Below are positions 42,837 through 50,539 of a stretch of DNA of 64,000 bases, piece by piece. The notes under the pieces are model-generated. The model worked only from the letters and a program-made list of their open reading frames with translations. It was not told the origin of the DNA and ran no database searches. The position numbers and the translations under genes are program-made. The number at the start of each line of letters is the position of its first letter. Within the stretch, counting starts at the first letter, position 1. The stretch comes from DASSFZ01 sp035283185 (GTDB lineage: Bacteria > Chloroflexota > Anaerolineae > Fen-1058): assembly GCA_035283185.1 (NCBI GenBank), contig DATEUJ010000142.1, positions 19,351 to 83,350 on the forward strand, written 5' to 3'.

Positions 42837-44255
42837 TCACCACTCCCCTACTCCACTCGGCAGCTTCTTGCCCGGGTTCATGACGCCGTTGGGATCGAAG
42901 ATTCGCTTGATCGCCTGCATCGCCTCAAGCGCGATCGGATCGATGGCGCGCCGCAGATAGTCGAGCTTGACGATTCCGACGCCATGCTCGCCCGTGATCG
43001 AGCCACCCAGGTCGATCGTCACGTCGAAGATCGCTCCGGAGGCGGCCTGGACGCGCTTCATCATCTCGCCGTCGCGGCGATCGCACAGAATCGTCGGGTG
43101 CAGGTTGCCGTCGCCGATGTGACCGAACAGCGCGACCGTCAGATCGTGCTCGGCGGCAATGCGCCGAAGGCGCTCGACCATGCGCGGGATATGCCCGCGC
43201 GGCACGACGATGTCTTCGCCGAGCCGGTCGTGCGCCAGCCGGATCAGCGCCGGGCTGACCGCGCGCCGCGCTTCCCACAGCGCCTCGGCCTCGACCGCAT
43301 CCCGCGCTCGGCGCACCTCGCTCGCGCCGGATCCATGCAGCAGCGCGGTGATCGTATCGATGTCGCGCTCGACCTGCTCGCCATCGCCGTCCACGGCGAC
43401 CAGCAGCACGGCGTCGCCGTCAAGGGGCAGCCCGGCGCTCGCAGAACGGCTCTGATAGTAGGCGTCGACGGCGCGCACGACGATGCGGTCCATCAGCTCG
43501 GTCACCAGCGGCACGATGCCCGACGCTAACATCCTCCCGACTGCCTCACACGCATCGGCGATGCGCGGAAAAGCCGCCAGCGCAGTAGCCTCGGCCGCGG
43601 GCTTCGGGATCAGTTGCAGCGTGATTTCGGTGATGGCGCCGAGCGTGCCCTCCGAGCCGACGAGCAACTGCGTCAGGTTGTAGCCGGCGACGTCCTTGAT
43701 CGTGCGGCGGCCGGTGCGCATGACGCGCCCGCCGGGCAGCACGACTTCGAGCGCCAGGACGTAATCGGCGGTGACGCCGTACTTCAGGCAGCGCGGCCCT
43801 CCCGCGTTCGTGCTGACGTTCCCGCCGATCGTGCACATGTGCAGCGACGCCGGATCGGGGGGATAGAACAGGCCGCGCTTTTCGACTTCCTTCTGCAGCG
43901 CGGCCGTCACGACGCCCGGCTGCACGACGGCGACCGAATCGGCGGCGGAGATGTCGAGTATCTTGTTCATCCGCGCCAGGTTCAGGCACCAGCCGCCTTC
44001 GACCGCCACCGCGCCACCCGCCAATCCAGTCGCCGCGCCGCGCGGCACGACGGGGATGCGCTCGCGGTCGGCAATGCGCAAGCTCTCGGCGACGTGCCGG
44101 GTCGTTTCGGGATGCAAAACGACGGCGGGGCGGCCCTCCGCCCACGCGCCGTCGTACGCATACACGATCAGTTCGGCCGGATCGGTCGAGACGCGCTCGG
44201 CGCCGATCGCCGCCCGCAACTCATTCAGCGGCGCCGATCGCCGCCCGCAACTCAT
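42837..44255 (-). CDS. glcD: FAD-linked oxidase, GlcD-like
   Basis: A 472-aa flavoprotein of the glycolate/lactate dehydrogenase family. The FAD-binding PCMH domain shows PVVPRGAATGLAGGAV and LHMCTIGGNVSTNAGG; the C-terminal FAD-oxidase domain has LFGHIGDGNLHP and GSITGEHGVG with metal-binding histidines. It would oxidise glycolate or another 2-hydroxyacid with GlcF accepting electrons. The ATG overlaps the RicT stop (ATGA) and lies in a 31-bp tandem duplication that affects the first codons. Confidence 0.9.
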   Translation of the reverse strand: MSCGRRSAPLNELRAAIGAERVSTDPAELIVYAYDGAWAEGRPAVVLHPETTRHVAESLRIADRERIPVVPRGAATGLAGGAVAVEGGWCLNLARMNKILDISAADSVAVVQPGVVTAALQKEVEKRGLFYPPDPASLHMCTIGGNVSTNAGGPRCLKYGVTADYVLALEVVLPGGRVMRTGRRTIKDVAGYNLTQLLVGSEGTLGAITEITLQLIPKPAAEATALAAFPRIADACEAVGRMLASGIVPLVTELMDRIVVRAVDAYYQSRSASAGLPLDGDAVLLVAVDGDGEQVERDIDTITALLHGSGASEVRRARDAVEAEALWEARRAVSPALIRLAHDRLGEDIVVPRGHIPRMVERLRRIAAEHDLTVALFGHIGDGNLHPTILCDRRDGEMMKRVQAASGAIFDVTIDLGGSITGEHGVGIVKLDYLRRAIDPIALEAMQAIKRIFDPNGVMNPGKKLPSGVGEW

Positions 44256-44260
44256 TCAGC
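44199..44260. repeat. Perfect 31-bp tandem duplication at the ricT/glcD junction
   Basis: 44199-44229 is repeated exactly at 44230-44260. The unit contains the ricT stop and glcD start. Because 31 is not a multiple of three, the two copies are read in different frames of glcD. Confidence 0.9.
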
Positions 44261-45220
44261 GCCGCCGTCGCCGCCATCGCCCGAGCCTGACGATTGACTC
44301 TTGCGCTTCTTCTTCGCGTGGCCGCACGTGCAGCCCTTGCCTTCGCCGCACGGCGAGGCCGCCTTCTTCTGAAACGCCTCCAGCTCGGCCAGCGGCTGGA
44401 TGTCTTCGCGGTGCACCACGAAGGTCGCCTCGCCGATCTGCACGAGCGCCGACTCTTTCAACGGCAAGAGATCGACGACTTTGCCGGCGCCGTGCGGCGT
44501 GCCGACCTCTTTGCCGCGCCTGGGCAGCGTTCTGCGCGCATCCACGTATTGCTCGTACTCGTAAATCAGGCAGCAGCGCAGCCGGCCGCACATGCCGGTG
44601 ATTTCCTGCGGGTTGAGCGAGATGCCCTGCTCCTTCGCCATCTTGATCGAGATCGGGCTGAACTCGGTGAGGAACGCCGAGCAGCAGCGCACCTCCAGCC
44701 CGCACGCGCCGCTGCCGCCGATGATCTTGGCCGCGTCGCGCGGACCGACGAGACGCAGCTCGACCTTGGCCTTGAACGAGCGCTGGAGGTCTTGCTGCAG
44801 CGTGCCCAGCTCGGGTCTCTCTTCCTCGGCCGTGTACAGGAACGCCAGCCGCGATCCGTCGAACGCGTATTCGGCTTTCACGATTTTGACCGGCAGCCCC
44901 AGCTCCTTCACTTTCTCGCGGCCAATGACCATCGCTTCGGTCTCTTTTTGTGTCCAGTAGTGCCGGACCGCGAGATCGCGGTTGGTGGCGATCCGGTCGA
45001 TCGCCTTGAAGGGGCCGTCCGCGTCGCCGTGCTTGGGCGGGTCGAACGTGGCGACCTCGCCCATCTGCCGCCCGCGCGACGTGGTGACGATCACCCAGTC
45101 GCTCTTGCGCAGATCGGGAAACCTTGTGGCGTCAAAGTGGTAAATCTTGCCGACCGGCATGAAGCGCACGCCGACGAGGGTCTGCTCACGGTGAGGAATT
45201 TCTGTGACAGGTGCTTCCAT
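44252..45220 (-). CDS. ricT: RicT/PSP1-domain protein
   Basis: A 322-aa PSP1 C-terminal domain protein of the RicT (YaaT) family. In Bacillus it works with RicA and RicF and binds Fe-S clusters to aid RNase Y maturation and RNA processing. Cysteines are visible in ACGLEVRCCS and MCGRLRCC, and the segment SPISIKMAKEQGISLNPQEI is diagnostic. The C-terminal CGEGKGCTCGHAKKKRK is a cysteine- and lysine-rich tail. It sits between glcF and glcD. Confidence 0.9.
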   Translation of the reverse strand: MEAPVTEIPHREQTLVGVRFMPVGKIYHFDATRFPDLRKSDWVIVTTSRGRQMGEVATFDPPKHGDADGPFKAIDRIATNRDLAVRHYWTQKETEAMVIGREKVKELGLPVKIVKAEYAFDGSRLAFLYTAEEERPELGTLQQDLQRSFKAKVELRLVGPRDAAKIIGGSGACGLEVRCCSAFLTEFSPISIKMAKEQGISLNPQEITGMCGRLRCCLIYEYEQYVDARRTLPRRGKEVGTPHGAGKVVDLLPLKESALVQIGEATFVVHREDIQPLAELEAFQKKAASPCGEGKGCTCGHAKKKRKSQSSGSGDGGDGGAE

Positions 45221-45248
45221 AGTTTAGTTCCGTGCGGATGGTTAATTG

Positions 45249-45297
45249 CGTGATTACGTAATCACGTGATCACGTGATCACGTGTCACGTGTCACGT
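45249..45297. repeat. CACGTGATCACGTG palindromic word array
   Basis: CGTGATTACGTAATCACGTG followed by ATCACGTGATCACGTGTCAC lies in the short gap between glcF and ricT. Confidence 0.7.
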
Positions 45298-46755
45298 ATC
45301 CCTTTGCTCCAGGCTTTCGAGAATCACCTCGGTAATATGCTTCACGGCAACCGGCAGCTTATGCCACCGCCTGCCCCATTCCAATTGTATCAAACATCCC
45401 GGATTGGCGCTAACGACGACGCCGGCCCCGGTCGACGCGACGTCGGCCATCTTGCGCTCGAGGAGCGCCTTCGACATAGTCGGGTGCGTCAGGTTGTAGA
45501 TGCCGGCGCTTCCGCAGCAGCGCGTCGCATCCGGCAGATCGCGCACTTGGACGTTCTTCAGGCGCGCAAGCAGCGCGCGCGGCTGGCGGTGCACGCCCTG
45601 CACGTGGGCAAGGTGGCAGGGTTCGTGGTACGTCACAACCCGATGCGGAGTGCCGACTTCGGTCGGCTCATCGGGTAGGCTGAAGCCTGCACTCCGATCG
45701 TCTGGTATGATTTCAGTTAGCCACTCTGTGATGTCGCGCACCTTCGACACGAATCGACGCGCGCGTAAGGCCCAATCGGAATCGTCGCTCAGCAGATGCG
45801 CGTACTCCTTCAGGAAACCGCTGCACGCGGCGCAGTCGGCGACGATCGCGTCCAGATCGCCCAGCCGCTCGAACGCCTCGATATTGCGCCGTGCGAAGGC
45901 TCTCGCCTTGTCTTTCATGCCTTGATCGTCGTGCGGCGCGCCGCAGCAGGCTTGATCTGCCGGCGTCACGACTTCACAACCGAAGCGCTGCATCAGCGCG
46001 ATCGAGGCGCGGCTGGCATCGGCAAATGCCACGTTCATGACACAGCCTAGGAAGAAGCCGACACGCTGGGTAGTCAGATAGTCGAGTGGTCGGGTGGTCG
46101 AGTGGTCGAGTAGTCGCGTGGTCGCGTGGTCGGGTGGTCGAGTGGTCGAGTAGTCGAGTAGTCGAGGGGTCGGGTGGTCGGGGCGTTTGTTGCTTGGATG
46201 GCTGGCAAGCTCAGGTCGAATCGGATTGCATAGAGTCGGAGCCATTTGAACGAGGTCACGAAAGACAGGGCCAATCTTTGGGATCCAGCCAAGGAGGATC
46301 GTGCCAAGCTGATCGAGTTTGAGCTTCTGGATGAGCCGCAGCGGCGCGGTGAAGACTTCGGCGCGGCGGGGCGACGTGAGGACGACATTCAGCGCGAAGC
46401 GGATGAGCCAGTTGCGGCGATGCATGTGCTCGACGGCGGCGCGCCCCTGGACGATCGACTCGCCGATGGGGATGCCCGCCGGGCACACGGTGTTGCAGGC
46501 GCGGCAGTCGAGGCAGTGATACAGGTGCTCCTCGACGCGCGGATGTGCCAGGCCAATCTTGCCGTCCTCGACGGCGCGCAGCAGGTTGAGCCGCCCACGC
46601 GGGGATTGCGTCTCGAGCGTCGTCTCCTGGTACGTCGGACACACGGGCAGGCAGCGGCCGCAGCGGATGCAGTCGGTAAGTGCGTCGTAATCGGGCAGGT
46701 CCAGGCCGAAAGTTTTCTGACCCGATATCGGCTCGAACAGCGCCTGGGTGCTCAT
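45292..46755 (-). CDS. glcF: Glycolate oxidase iron-sulfur subunit, GlcF-like
   Basis: A 487-aa protein with two 4Fe-4S motifs (CIRCGRCLPVCP and CLDCRACNTVCP) and two CCG domains (FFLGCVMNVAF...CCGAPH and YHEPCHLAH...CCGSAGIYN). It passes electrons from the GlcD-type flavoprotein. Between the N-terminal region and the first CCG domain lies ~40 residues of translated tandem repeat (RPDHPTPRLLDYSTTRPPDH and similar) absent from normal GlcF, which explains its above-average length. First gene of glcF-ricT-glcD. Confidence 0.92.
   Translation of the reverse strand: MSTQALFEPISGQKTFGLDLPDYDALTDCIRCGRCLPVCPTYQETTLETQSPRGRLNLLRAVEDGKIGLAHPRVEEHLYHCLDCRACNTVCPAGIPIGESIVQGRAAVEHMHRRNWLIRFALNVVLTSPRRAEVFTAPLRLIQKLKLDQLGTILLGWIPKIGPVFRDLVQMAPTLCNPIRPELASHPSNKRPDHPTPRLLDYSTTRPPDHATTRLLDHSTTRPLDYLTTQRVGFFLGCVMNVAFADASRASIALMQRFGCEVVTPADQACCGAPHDDQGMKDKARAFARRNIEAFERLGDLDAIVADCAACSGFLKEYAHLLSDDSDWALRARRFVSKVRDITEWLTEIIPDDRSAGFSLPDEPTEVGTPHRVVTYHEPCHLAHVQGVHRQPRALLARLKNVQVRDLPDATRCCGSAGIYNLTHPTMSKALLERKMADVASTGAGVVVSANPGCLIQLEWGRRWHKLPVAVKHITEVILESLEQRDT
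46076..46186. repeat. Short tandem repeat inside glcF
   Basis: About a dozen degenerate 8-9 base units (GTGGTCGA, GTAGTCGA, GTGGTCGG) stay in frame in glcF. The same repeat in the other orientation lies in ctaAB. The opposite strand is open too, encoding W-S-S-G-R-V-V-E type repeats. Confidence 0.85.
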
Positions 46756-46776
46756 TTCAGATCATGACTCGGTCTT

Positions 46777-46897
46777 CACCACGAAGGCACGAAGACACCA
46801 AGAACATATCGATAACTCCAAACTCCAAAGTTCAAACTCCAAAGCCGACGATCGTAACTCACTTTCCAACTTCGTGCCTTGGTGTCTTTGTGGTCTA
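46777..46897. repeat. Intergenic inverted word element
   Basis: ACCACGAAGGCACGAAGACA is mirrored by TTCGTGCCTTGGTGTCTTTG at the other end. Between them are AACTCCAAAGTTCAAACTCC words. Confidence 0.6.
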
Positions 46898-46923
46898 GAA
46901 CAGCCACCCATCTGAATGCTTAC

Positions 46924-46952
46924 CCTTGACTTGGGAGATGAGTTGTCATAGA
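46924..46952 (+). promoter_or_regulatory. Promoter of the DUF1801 gene
   Basis: TTGACT and TAGACT are separated by 17 bases, about 55 bases upstream of the ATG. Confidence 0.5.
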
Positions 46953-47007
46953 CTCTGATACATGCCCAATCATACCTCGTATTGACATCAGCACAAGGGT
47001 CCCGGTC

Positions 47008-47442
47008 ATGCCTAAACGCAAGCCCGACGCCGACACACTAATCGAAAACATCCTCGAAAGCCATGACCCGGAAGTTCGCGCGCTCGTGGAGCACCTGCGC
47101 AAGATCATCCGCGAGACCGTCCCCGATGCGACAGAATCGGCTCACCCGGTCTGGCACAGCATCGGCTACCGCCACCCGGAAAGCGGCTACTTCTGCGGCA
47201 TCTTCCCGCAGAACGATGGCGTAAATCTTGCGTTCGAGTTCGGCGTGCTGCTGCCCGATCCCGGCGGCCTGCTGGAGGGCGACGGCAAGCAGGTCAGATA
47301 CGTGCGTATCAGGCGCGACAAGGATATCCGAGTCCGCGCGCTGAAGAAACTGCTGCTCGCGGCGATCGATCTGCCGGCGAGCAGAGATGTGAAGCTGGGA
47401 CTTATTCGGTCATCGGCTAGACCAGTATCGGAAGACGATTGA
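47008..47442 (+). CDS. DUF1801 domain protein
   Basis: A 144-aa soluble protein of the DUF1801/YdhG-like family. Recognisable segments: HDPEVRALVEHLRKIIRETV, then WHSIGYRHPESGYFCGIFP and a C-terminal helix of Arg/Lys-rich character. Function not established. It has its own promoter and precedes the Mut7-C gene by 28 bases. Confidence 0.75.
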   Translation: MPKRKPDADTLIENILESHDPEVRALVEHLRKIIRETVPDATESAHPVWHSIGYRHPESGYFCGIFPQNDGVNLAFEFGVLLPDPGGLLEGDGKQVRYVRIRRDKDIRVRALKKLLLAAIDLPASRDVKLGLIRSSARPVSEDD

Positions 47443-47470
47443 CTCGTAGTGGCGACTTCAGTCGCTGCCC

Positions 47471-48223
47471 ATGCCTCACGCCCACTTCCGCTTCTACGAA
47501 GAGCTTAACGACTTTCTCCCGCCGGGCAGGCGCAAGGTGACCTTCGTCCACGCGTGGAAGGGCACCGCCTCGGTGAAAGACATCGTCGAATCGCTGGGTG
47601 TGCCTCACACCGAGGTGGATCTCATCCTCGCCAACGGCGAGTCGGTCGACTTTGCCTATCGACCGAAAGACGGCGACCGGATCAGCGTCTACCCGATGTT
47701 CGAATCATTCGACATCTCGCCGGCCCAGCGGCTGCGCCCGCGCCCGCTGCGTGAGCCGCGCTTCGTGCTCGACGGCCACCTGGGCCGTCTCGCCAGGTAT
47801 CTGCGCATGCTGGGCTTCGATACACTGTGGAGCAACGACGCCGACGACGAGAAGCTGGCGCACATCTCGCAGCAGCAAACGCGCACCTTGCTCACGCGCG
47901 ACCAGGGGCTTCTCAAGCGGAAGGACGTGACGCGCGGCTACTGGGTGCGATCGACCGCGCCGCGGGAGCAATTGAGAGAGGTGTTGGAGCGCTTCGATTT
48001 GTATCGCGCCGCGACACCCTTCACCCGCTGCATGGCGTGCAATGGTCTGCTGCGATCCGCCACGCTCGAAGAGGTCAAGGAGCGCCTGCCCCCTCGCACG
48101 GCTCTCTATTACCACGAGTTCTGGCAGTGCGAGCGGTGCGCGAAAGTGTATTGGGAGGGACCGCACGTGCGGCGCATGGAGAAGCTGCTGCAGGAGGTGT
48201 TGGGGAGTTCCGCCGTTGCATAA
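47471..48223 (+). CDS. Mut7-C RNase-domain protein with ubiquitin-like N-terminus
   Basis: A 250-aa protein. Residues ~1-80 form a ThiS/ubiquitin-like Mut7-C-associated domain (VKDIVESLGVPHTEVDLI, GDRISVYPMFE). Residues ~95-245 are the Mut7-C PIN-like domain: FVLDGHLGRLARYLRMLGFDT, LLTRDQGLLKRK, then a zinc ribbon with RCMACNGLL and CERCAKVYW. Predicted RNA-binding or RNase activity is known only by family inference. Confidence 0.85.
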   Translation: MPHAHFRFYEELNDFLPPGRRKVTFVHAWKGTASVKDIVESLGVPHTEVDLILANGESVDFAYRPKDGDRISVYPMFESFDISPAQRLRPRPLREPRFVLDGHLGRLARYLRMLGFDTLWSNDADDEKLAHISQQQTRTLLTRDQGLLKRKDVTRGYWVRSTAPREQLREVLERFDLYRAATPFTRCMACNGLLRSATLEEVKERLPPRTALYYHEFWQCERCAKVYWEGPHVRRMEKLLQEVLGSSAVA

Positions 48224-48230
48224 GCCTCAT

Positions 48231-48410
48231 GTATCGAAGCGCCCGCTCGTACAGCGCGTGTAGAATGGCATTTTGTACCTTTATCGTAAAATACACTGGC
48301 AAGCAGGAATTTGCCATCCGGCGAGAAAGCGGCACCAAATGCGCCGCCCGGATGACCGGCGAAGCGGAGCAAAATAGCGGCGCTCACGTTTGGTTTGAAT
48401 ATGCTCATGT
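48231..48410 (-). pseudogene. Gene debris: DUF4058 C-terminal piece and WD40 piece
   Basis: On the minus strand, AILHALYERA at 48231-48268 matches the DUF4058 gene at 49344-49384. Just upstream of it, 48269-48410 reads LRFAGHPGGAFGAAFSPDG, a WD40 repeat fragment. Neither belongs to a complete gene. Confidence 0.6.
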
Positions 48411-48422
48411 GAGAGGTATAAT
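48395..48422 (+). promoter_or_regulatory. Promoter for a probably leaderless transcript
   Basis: TTGAAT and a perfect TATAAT are separated by 16 bases. The ATG of the nucleotidyltransferase lies 8 bases after the -10, where transcription would start. Confidence 0.6.
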
Positions 48423-48429
48423 CGACAGC

Positions 48430-48864
48430 ATGGAACACGGCCCGATGACCAACCGGAGCCAGCTCCGCCTGCCGGGCATCGACCAGCGCAGGCGTGTTCC
48501 AATGCGCGCTATCCGTGCGATCGCGAATATCATTGCCGAGAAGTTTGACCCGGAGAAGATCGTCCTCTTCGGCTCGCACGCCTACGGTCATCCCAAGCCG
48601 TGGAGTGACGTGGACTTACTGATCGTCATGGACGCACCGCTTGGCGAATGGCCGCTTACCGAAGCGATAAGAGAGTCTCTGCCCCCTCGTTCTTTCGGTC
48701 TGGATATCCTTGTCCGCTCGCAGGCCGAGATAGACCGGCGAATCGCCATCGACGATTGGTTTTTAGAGGAAGTGATGAGCAAAGGCAAAGTACTCTATGA
48801 AAGAGATAATAGCGGAGTGGGTACGCAGGGCCGAAAACGACTTCGACGTCGCACATCTGGCTAG
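48430..48864 (+). CDS. MNT-type nucleotidyltransferase (HEPN-MNT pair)
   Basis: A 144-aa protein of the minimal nucleotidyltransferase family. The active site is IVLFGSHAYGHPKPWSDVDLLIVMD near residues 50-70, with GS and DxD. MNT proteins neutralise HEPN RNase toxins by AMPylation. The overlapping downstream gene does encode a HEPN protein but is cut short. The ATG at 48430 has no Shine-Dalgarno but sits at the expected transcription start, so the mRNA may be leaderless; a second ATG is at 48445. Confidence 0.82.
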   Translation: MEHGPMTNRSQLRLPGIDQRRRVPMRAIRAIANIIAEKFDPEKIVLFGSHAYGHPKPWSDVDLLIVMDAPLGEWPLTEAIRESLPPRSFGLDILVRSQAEIDRRIAIDDWFLEEVMSKGKVLYERDNSGVGTQGRKRLRRRTSG

Positions 48865-48994
48865 GGCACGAGAGGAGTCTCCGATTACTGATGCCATCTG
48901 CTTTCACAGCCAGCAATGTGCCGAGAAGTATGTCAAAGCTTTTCTCCAAGAGAACCGGATTCGCTTTCCCTATCTGACAAATTCAAAGCGCTGA
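48797..48994 (+). pseudogene. Truncated HEPN-domain toxin
   Basis: It begins as a normal HEPN protein (MKEIIAEWVRRAENDFDVAH, HSQQCAEKYVKAFLQENRIR) but after ~58 residues it runs into antisense sequence of an apbC fragment and stops as YLTNSKR. The C-terminal helices, where the catalytic RxxxxH motif of HEPN RNases usually lies, are missing, so it is probably inactive. It overlaps the MNT gene by 68 bases. Confidence 0.75.
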
Positions 48995-49255
48995 TCCTCG
49001 CCGCCACATCCTTCGCGATCTTTTTGAACATTTGCGCCGCGGGCGAATCGGGATACTGCGCGACAATCGGCTTACCCGCATCGCTGCCCTCGCGGATGTT
49101 CGGGTCGAGCGGAACCGCCCCCAGGAACGGCACGCCCAGCCGCTCGGCTATGCGCCGGCCACCGCCCTCGCCGAAGAACACGATCGTCTGGCCGCTCGCG
49201 GGGTCGGTGTACAGCCCCATGTTCTCGACGATGCCAAGAATGTCGACAGGGTTGT
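48978..49255 (-). pseudogene. Fragment of apbC/mrp (C-terminal part)
   Basis: The frame reads ILGIVENMGLYTDPASGQTI and continues to RISALNLS, closely matching residues ~258-348 of the intact gene at 50540-51586. It lacks the ATPase region and runs past the normal stop. A segmental duplicate placed between a cut HEPN gene and the end of the DUF4058 gene. Confidence 0.85.
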
Positions 49256-50017
49256 TCAGGATGTCAAAAACCTCTGCGCCCAAGCGCTATCTTGCTCGCC
49301 CAAAGGCGGGACGGGGGGCTGAGAATAGTCGAGCCGCAAGTCGAAGCGCGTCCGCTCGTACAGCGCGTGCAGAATGGCATTCAGATCGACGGGCGGCTCG
49401 TCGTCGCCAGGCAGAAGTGGGAGCGGAAATAGGGGAATAGGCTGACGCAGGTTGAAGACATACAATTGCGCATGCGGCCGCTGGTGACCCCGGCTGACCA
49501 GGATGCGATAATCGCTGCGCACTTTCTTCCCCGTCACCGGCATCGGTTCGCCGGCCCGCAACAGGTCCACCTCGACCAGGGTGGTGCCGGTGCGGAAGAC
49601 GCTGTCGCGCTTTTGCTCGTACTGGCGGCGGCCTTCGTCGTGGAGCTTGTTGGCAGGCGAGAGAAGCTCCAGGATGGTGACCAGCTTGCCCGTGCCGACT
49701 TCGTAGACTTCCAGGAAGTTCTCGGTCGGCTTGTCATTCATCGGCACGTCCACTTCGAGGATGCCAGCCTCGGCCAGGGGCATTTGGGCGGGAGCGGGTT
49801 GCGGTCGCTGAGAAACAACGGCAATGTCAGGACGACCGATGAATACAACATCATCCGGCTTGAGCAGATACGCTCGCCGCCCTAGAGCGATGTAGTAACG
49901 CGGTGCAACTCGTGGCGTCAGATCATCCGCAATCGCGGCGATCAGCCTGTTATGCACATCCGGCCACAGCGACGGATGTTCCAGATAGGGATCCATTCCG
50001 GGAAAAGGCGAGCGCAT
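49256..50017 (-). CDS. DUF4058 protein
   Basis: A 253-aa protein of the DUF4058 family, common in Chloroflexota and cyanobacteria. It opens with MRSPFPGMDPYLEHPSLWPD and contains VTILELLSPANKLHDEGRRQ and LDYSQPPVPPL. Function unknown; the fold has been likened to restriction-endonuclease-like nucleases, which I cannot verify. The last residues (RFLTS) come from the junction with the apbC fragment, so a few native C-terminal residues are probably lost. Confidence 0.85.
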   Translation of the reverse strand: MRSPFPGMDPYLEHPSLWPDVHNRLIAAIADDLTPRVAPRYYIALGRRAYLLKPDDVVFIGRPDIAVVSQRPQPAPAQMPLAEAGILEVDVPMNDKPTENFLEVYEVGTGKLVTILELLSPANKLHDEGRRQYEQKRDSVFRTGTTLVEVDLLRAGEPMPVTGKKVRSDYRILVSRGHQRPHAQLYVFNLRQPIPLFPLPLLPGDDEPPVDLNAILHALYERTRFDLRLDYSQPPVPPLGEQDSAWAQRFLTS

Positions 50018-50319
50018 GACACTATTCTACCCCGATCAAAAATAAAAAGCCACTAGCGCGTGACTTTGATCGACGAAGTGAAATCACCCATAGGTACTGG
50101 AACACAACAATCGGACACCAGATGGCCTTTTTGTACCAGGCTTTGTATTCCTTGATTCCCGTCCATCGGGATAAACTCTTGTCTCATTTCCATCACGGGA
50201 GAGGGGTGATACACTGAAACCATGAGAGGCGTGTCCAGCATCGAAGATGCTCCACAGTTGGACAAATGCCTTCAACGGATCAAGATGGTTGAGGTTTATA
50301 GTCTAAGGAGACTGTCACG

Positions 50320-50445
50320 ATGATCGACAATACGCACTTCCAAGCCTTCGAGGAACGTTTCGAGCGACTGGCGACAGCCATTGTCGTAACTCTCCTCGCA
50401 ACATCCATCCTCGGTTTCGTGCTCCTCCTCATCGACTTGCCATAG
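50320..50445 (+). CDS. Small single-helix membrane protein (41 aa)
   Basis: A short frame beginning MIDNTHFQAFEERFERLATA and continuing with about 20 hydrophobic residues, ending at TAG. AAGGAG lies nine bases before the ATG. The charged amphipathic N-terminus followed by one helix is typical of small membrane proteins. I do not recognise it. Convergent to apbC, in an otherwise gene-free gap. Confidence 0.45.
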   Translation: MIDNTHFQAFEERFERLATAIVVTLLATSILGFVLLLIDLP

Positions 50446-50494
50446 ACCACGGTTCTCGAATCCCTAAGCGACTGTCCTAAAATCCGTGGTTGAC

Positions 50495-50529
50495 GCATCC
50501 CTATGCCTCAACAGGGGGTATAGGGATGC
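50495..50529. terminator. Hairpin after apbC
   Basis: GCATCCCTAT and ATAGGGATGC form a 10-bp stem 11 bases beyond the apbC stop codon. Confidence 0.5.
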
Positions 50530-50539
50530 CCGCTAGGCA

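Noticed and set aside
46076..46186. CRISPR-like array in glcF
   Set aside because: Units are 8-9 bases, degenerate and without spacers; it is a simple tandem repeat that stays in frame.
50053..50265. 70-aa frame on the minus strand
   Set aside because: No domain, no convincing ribosome site, and two competing frames of equal quality.
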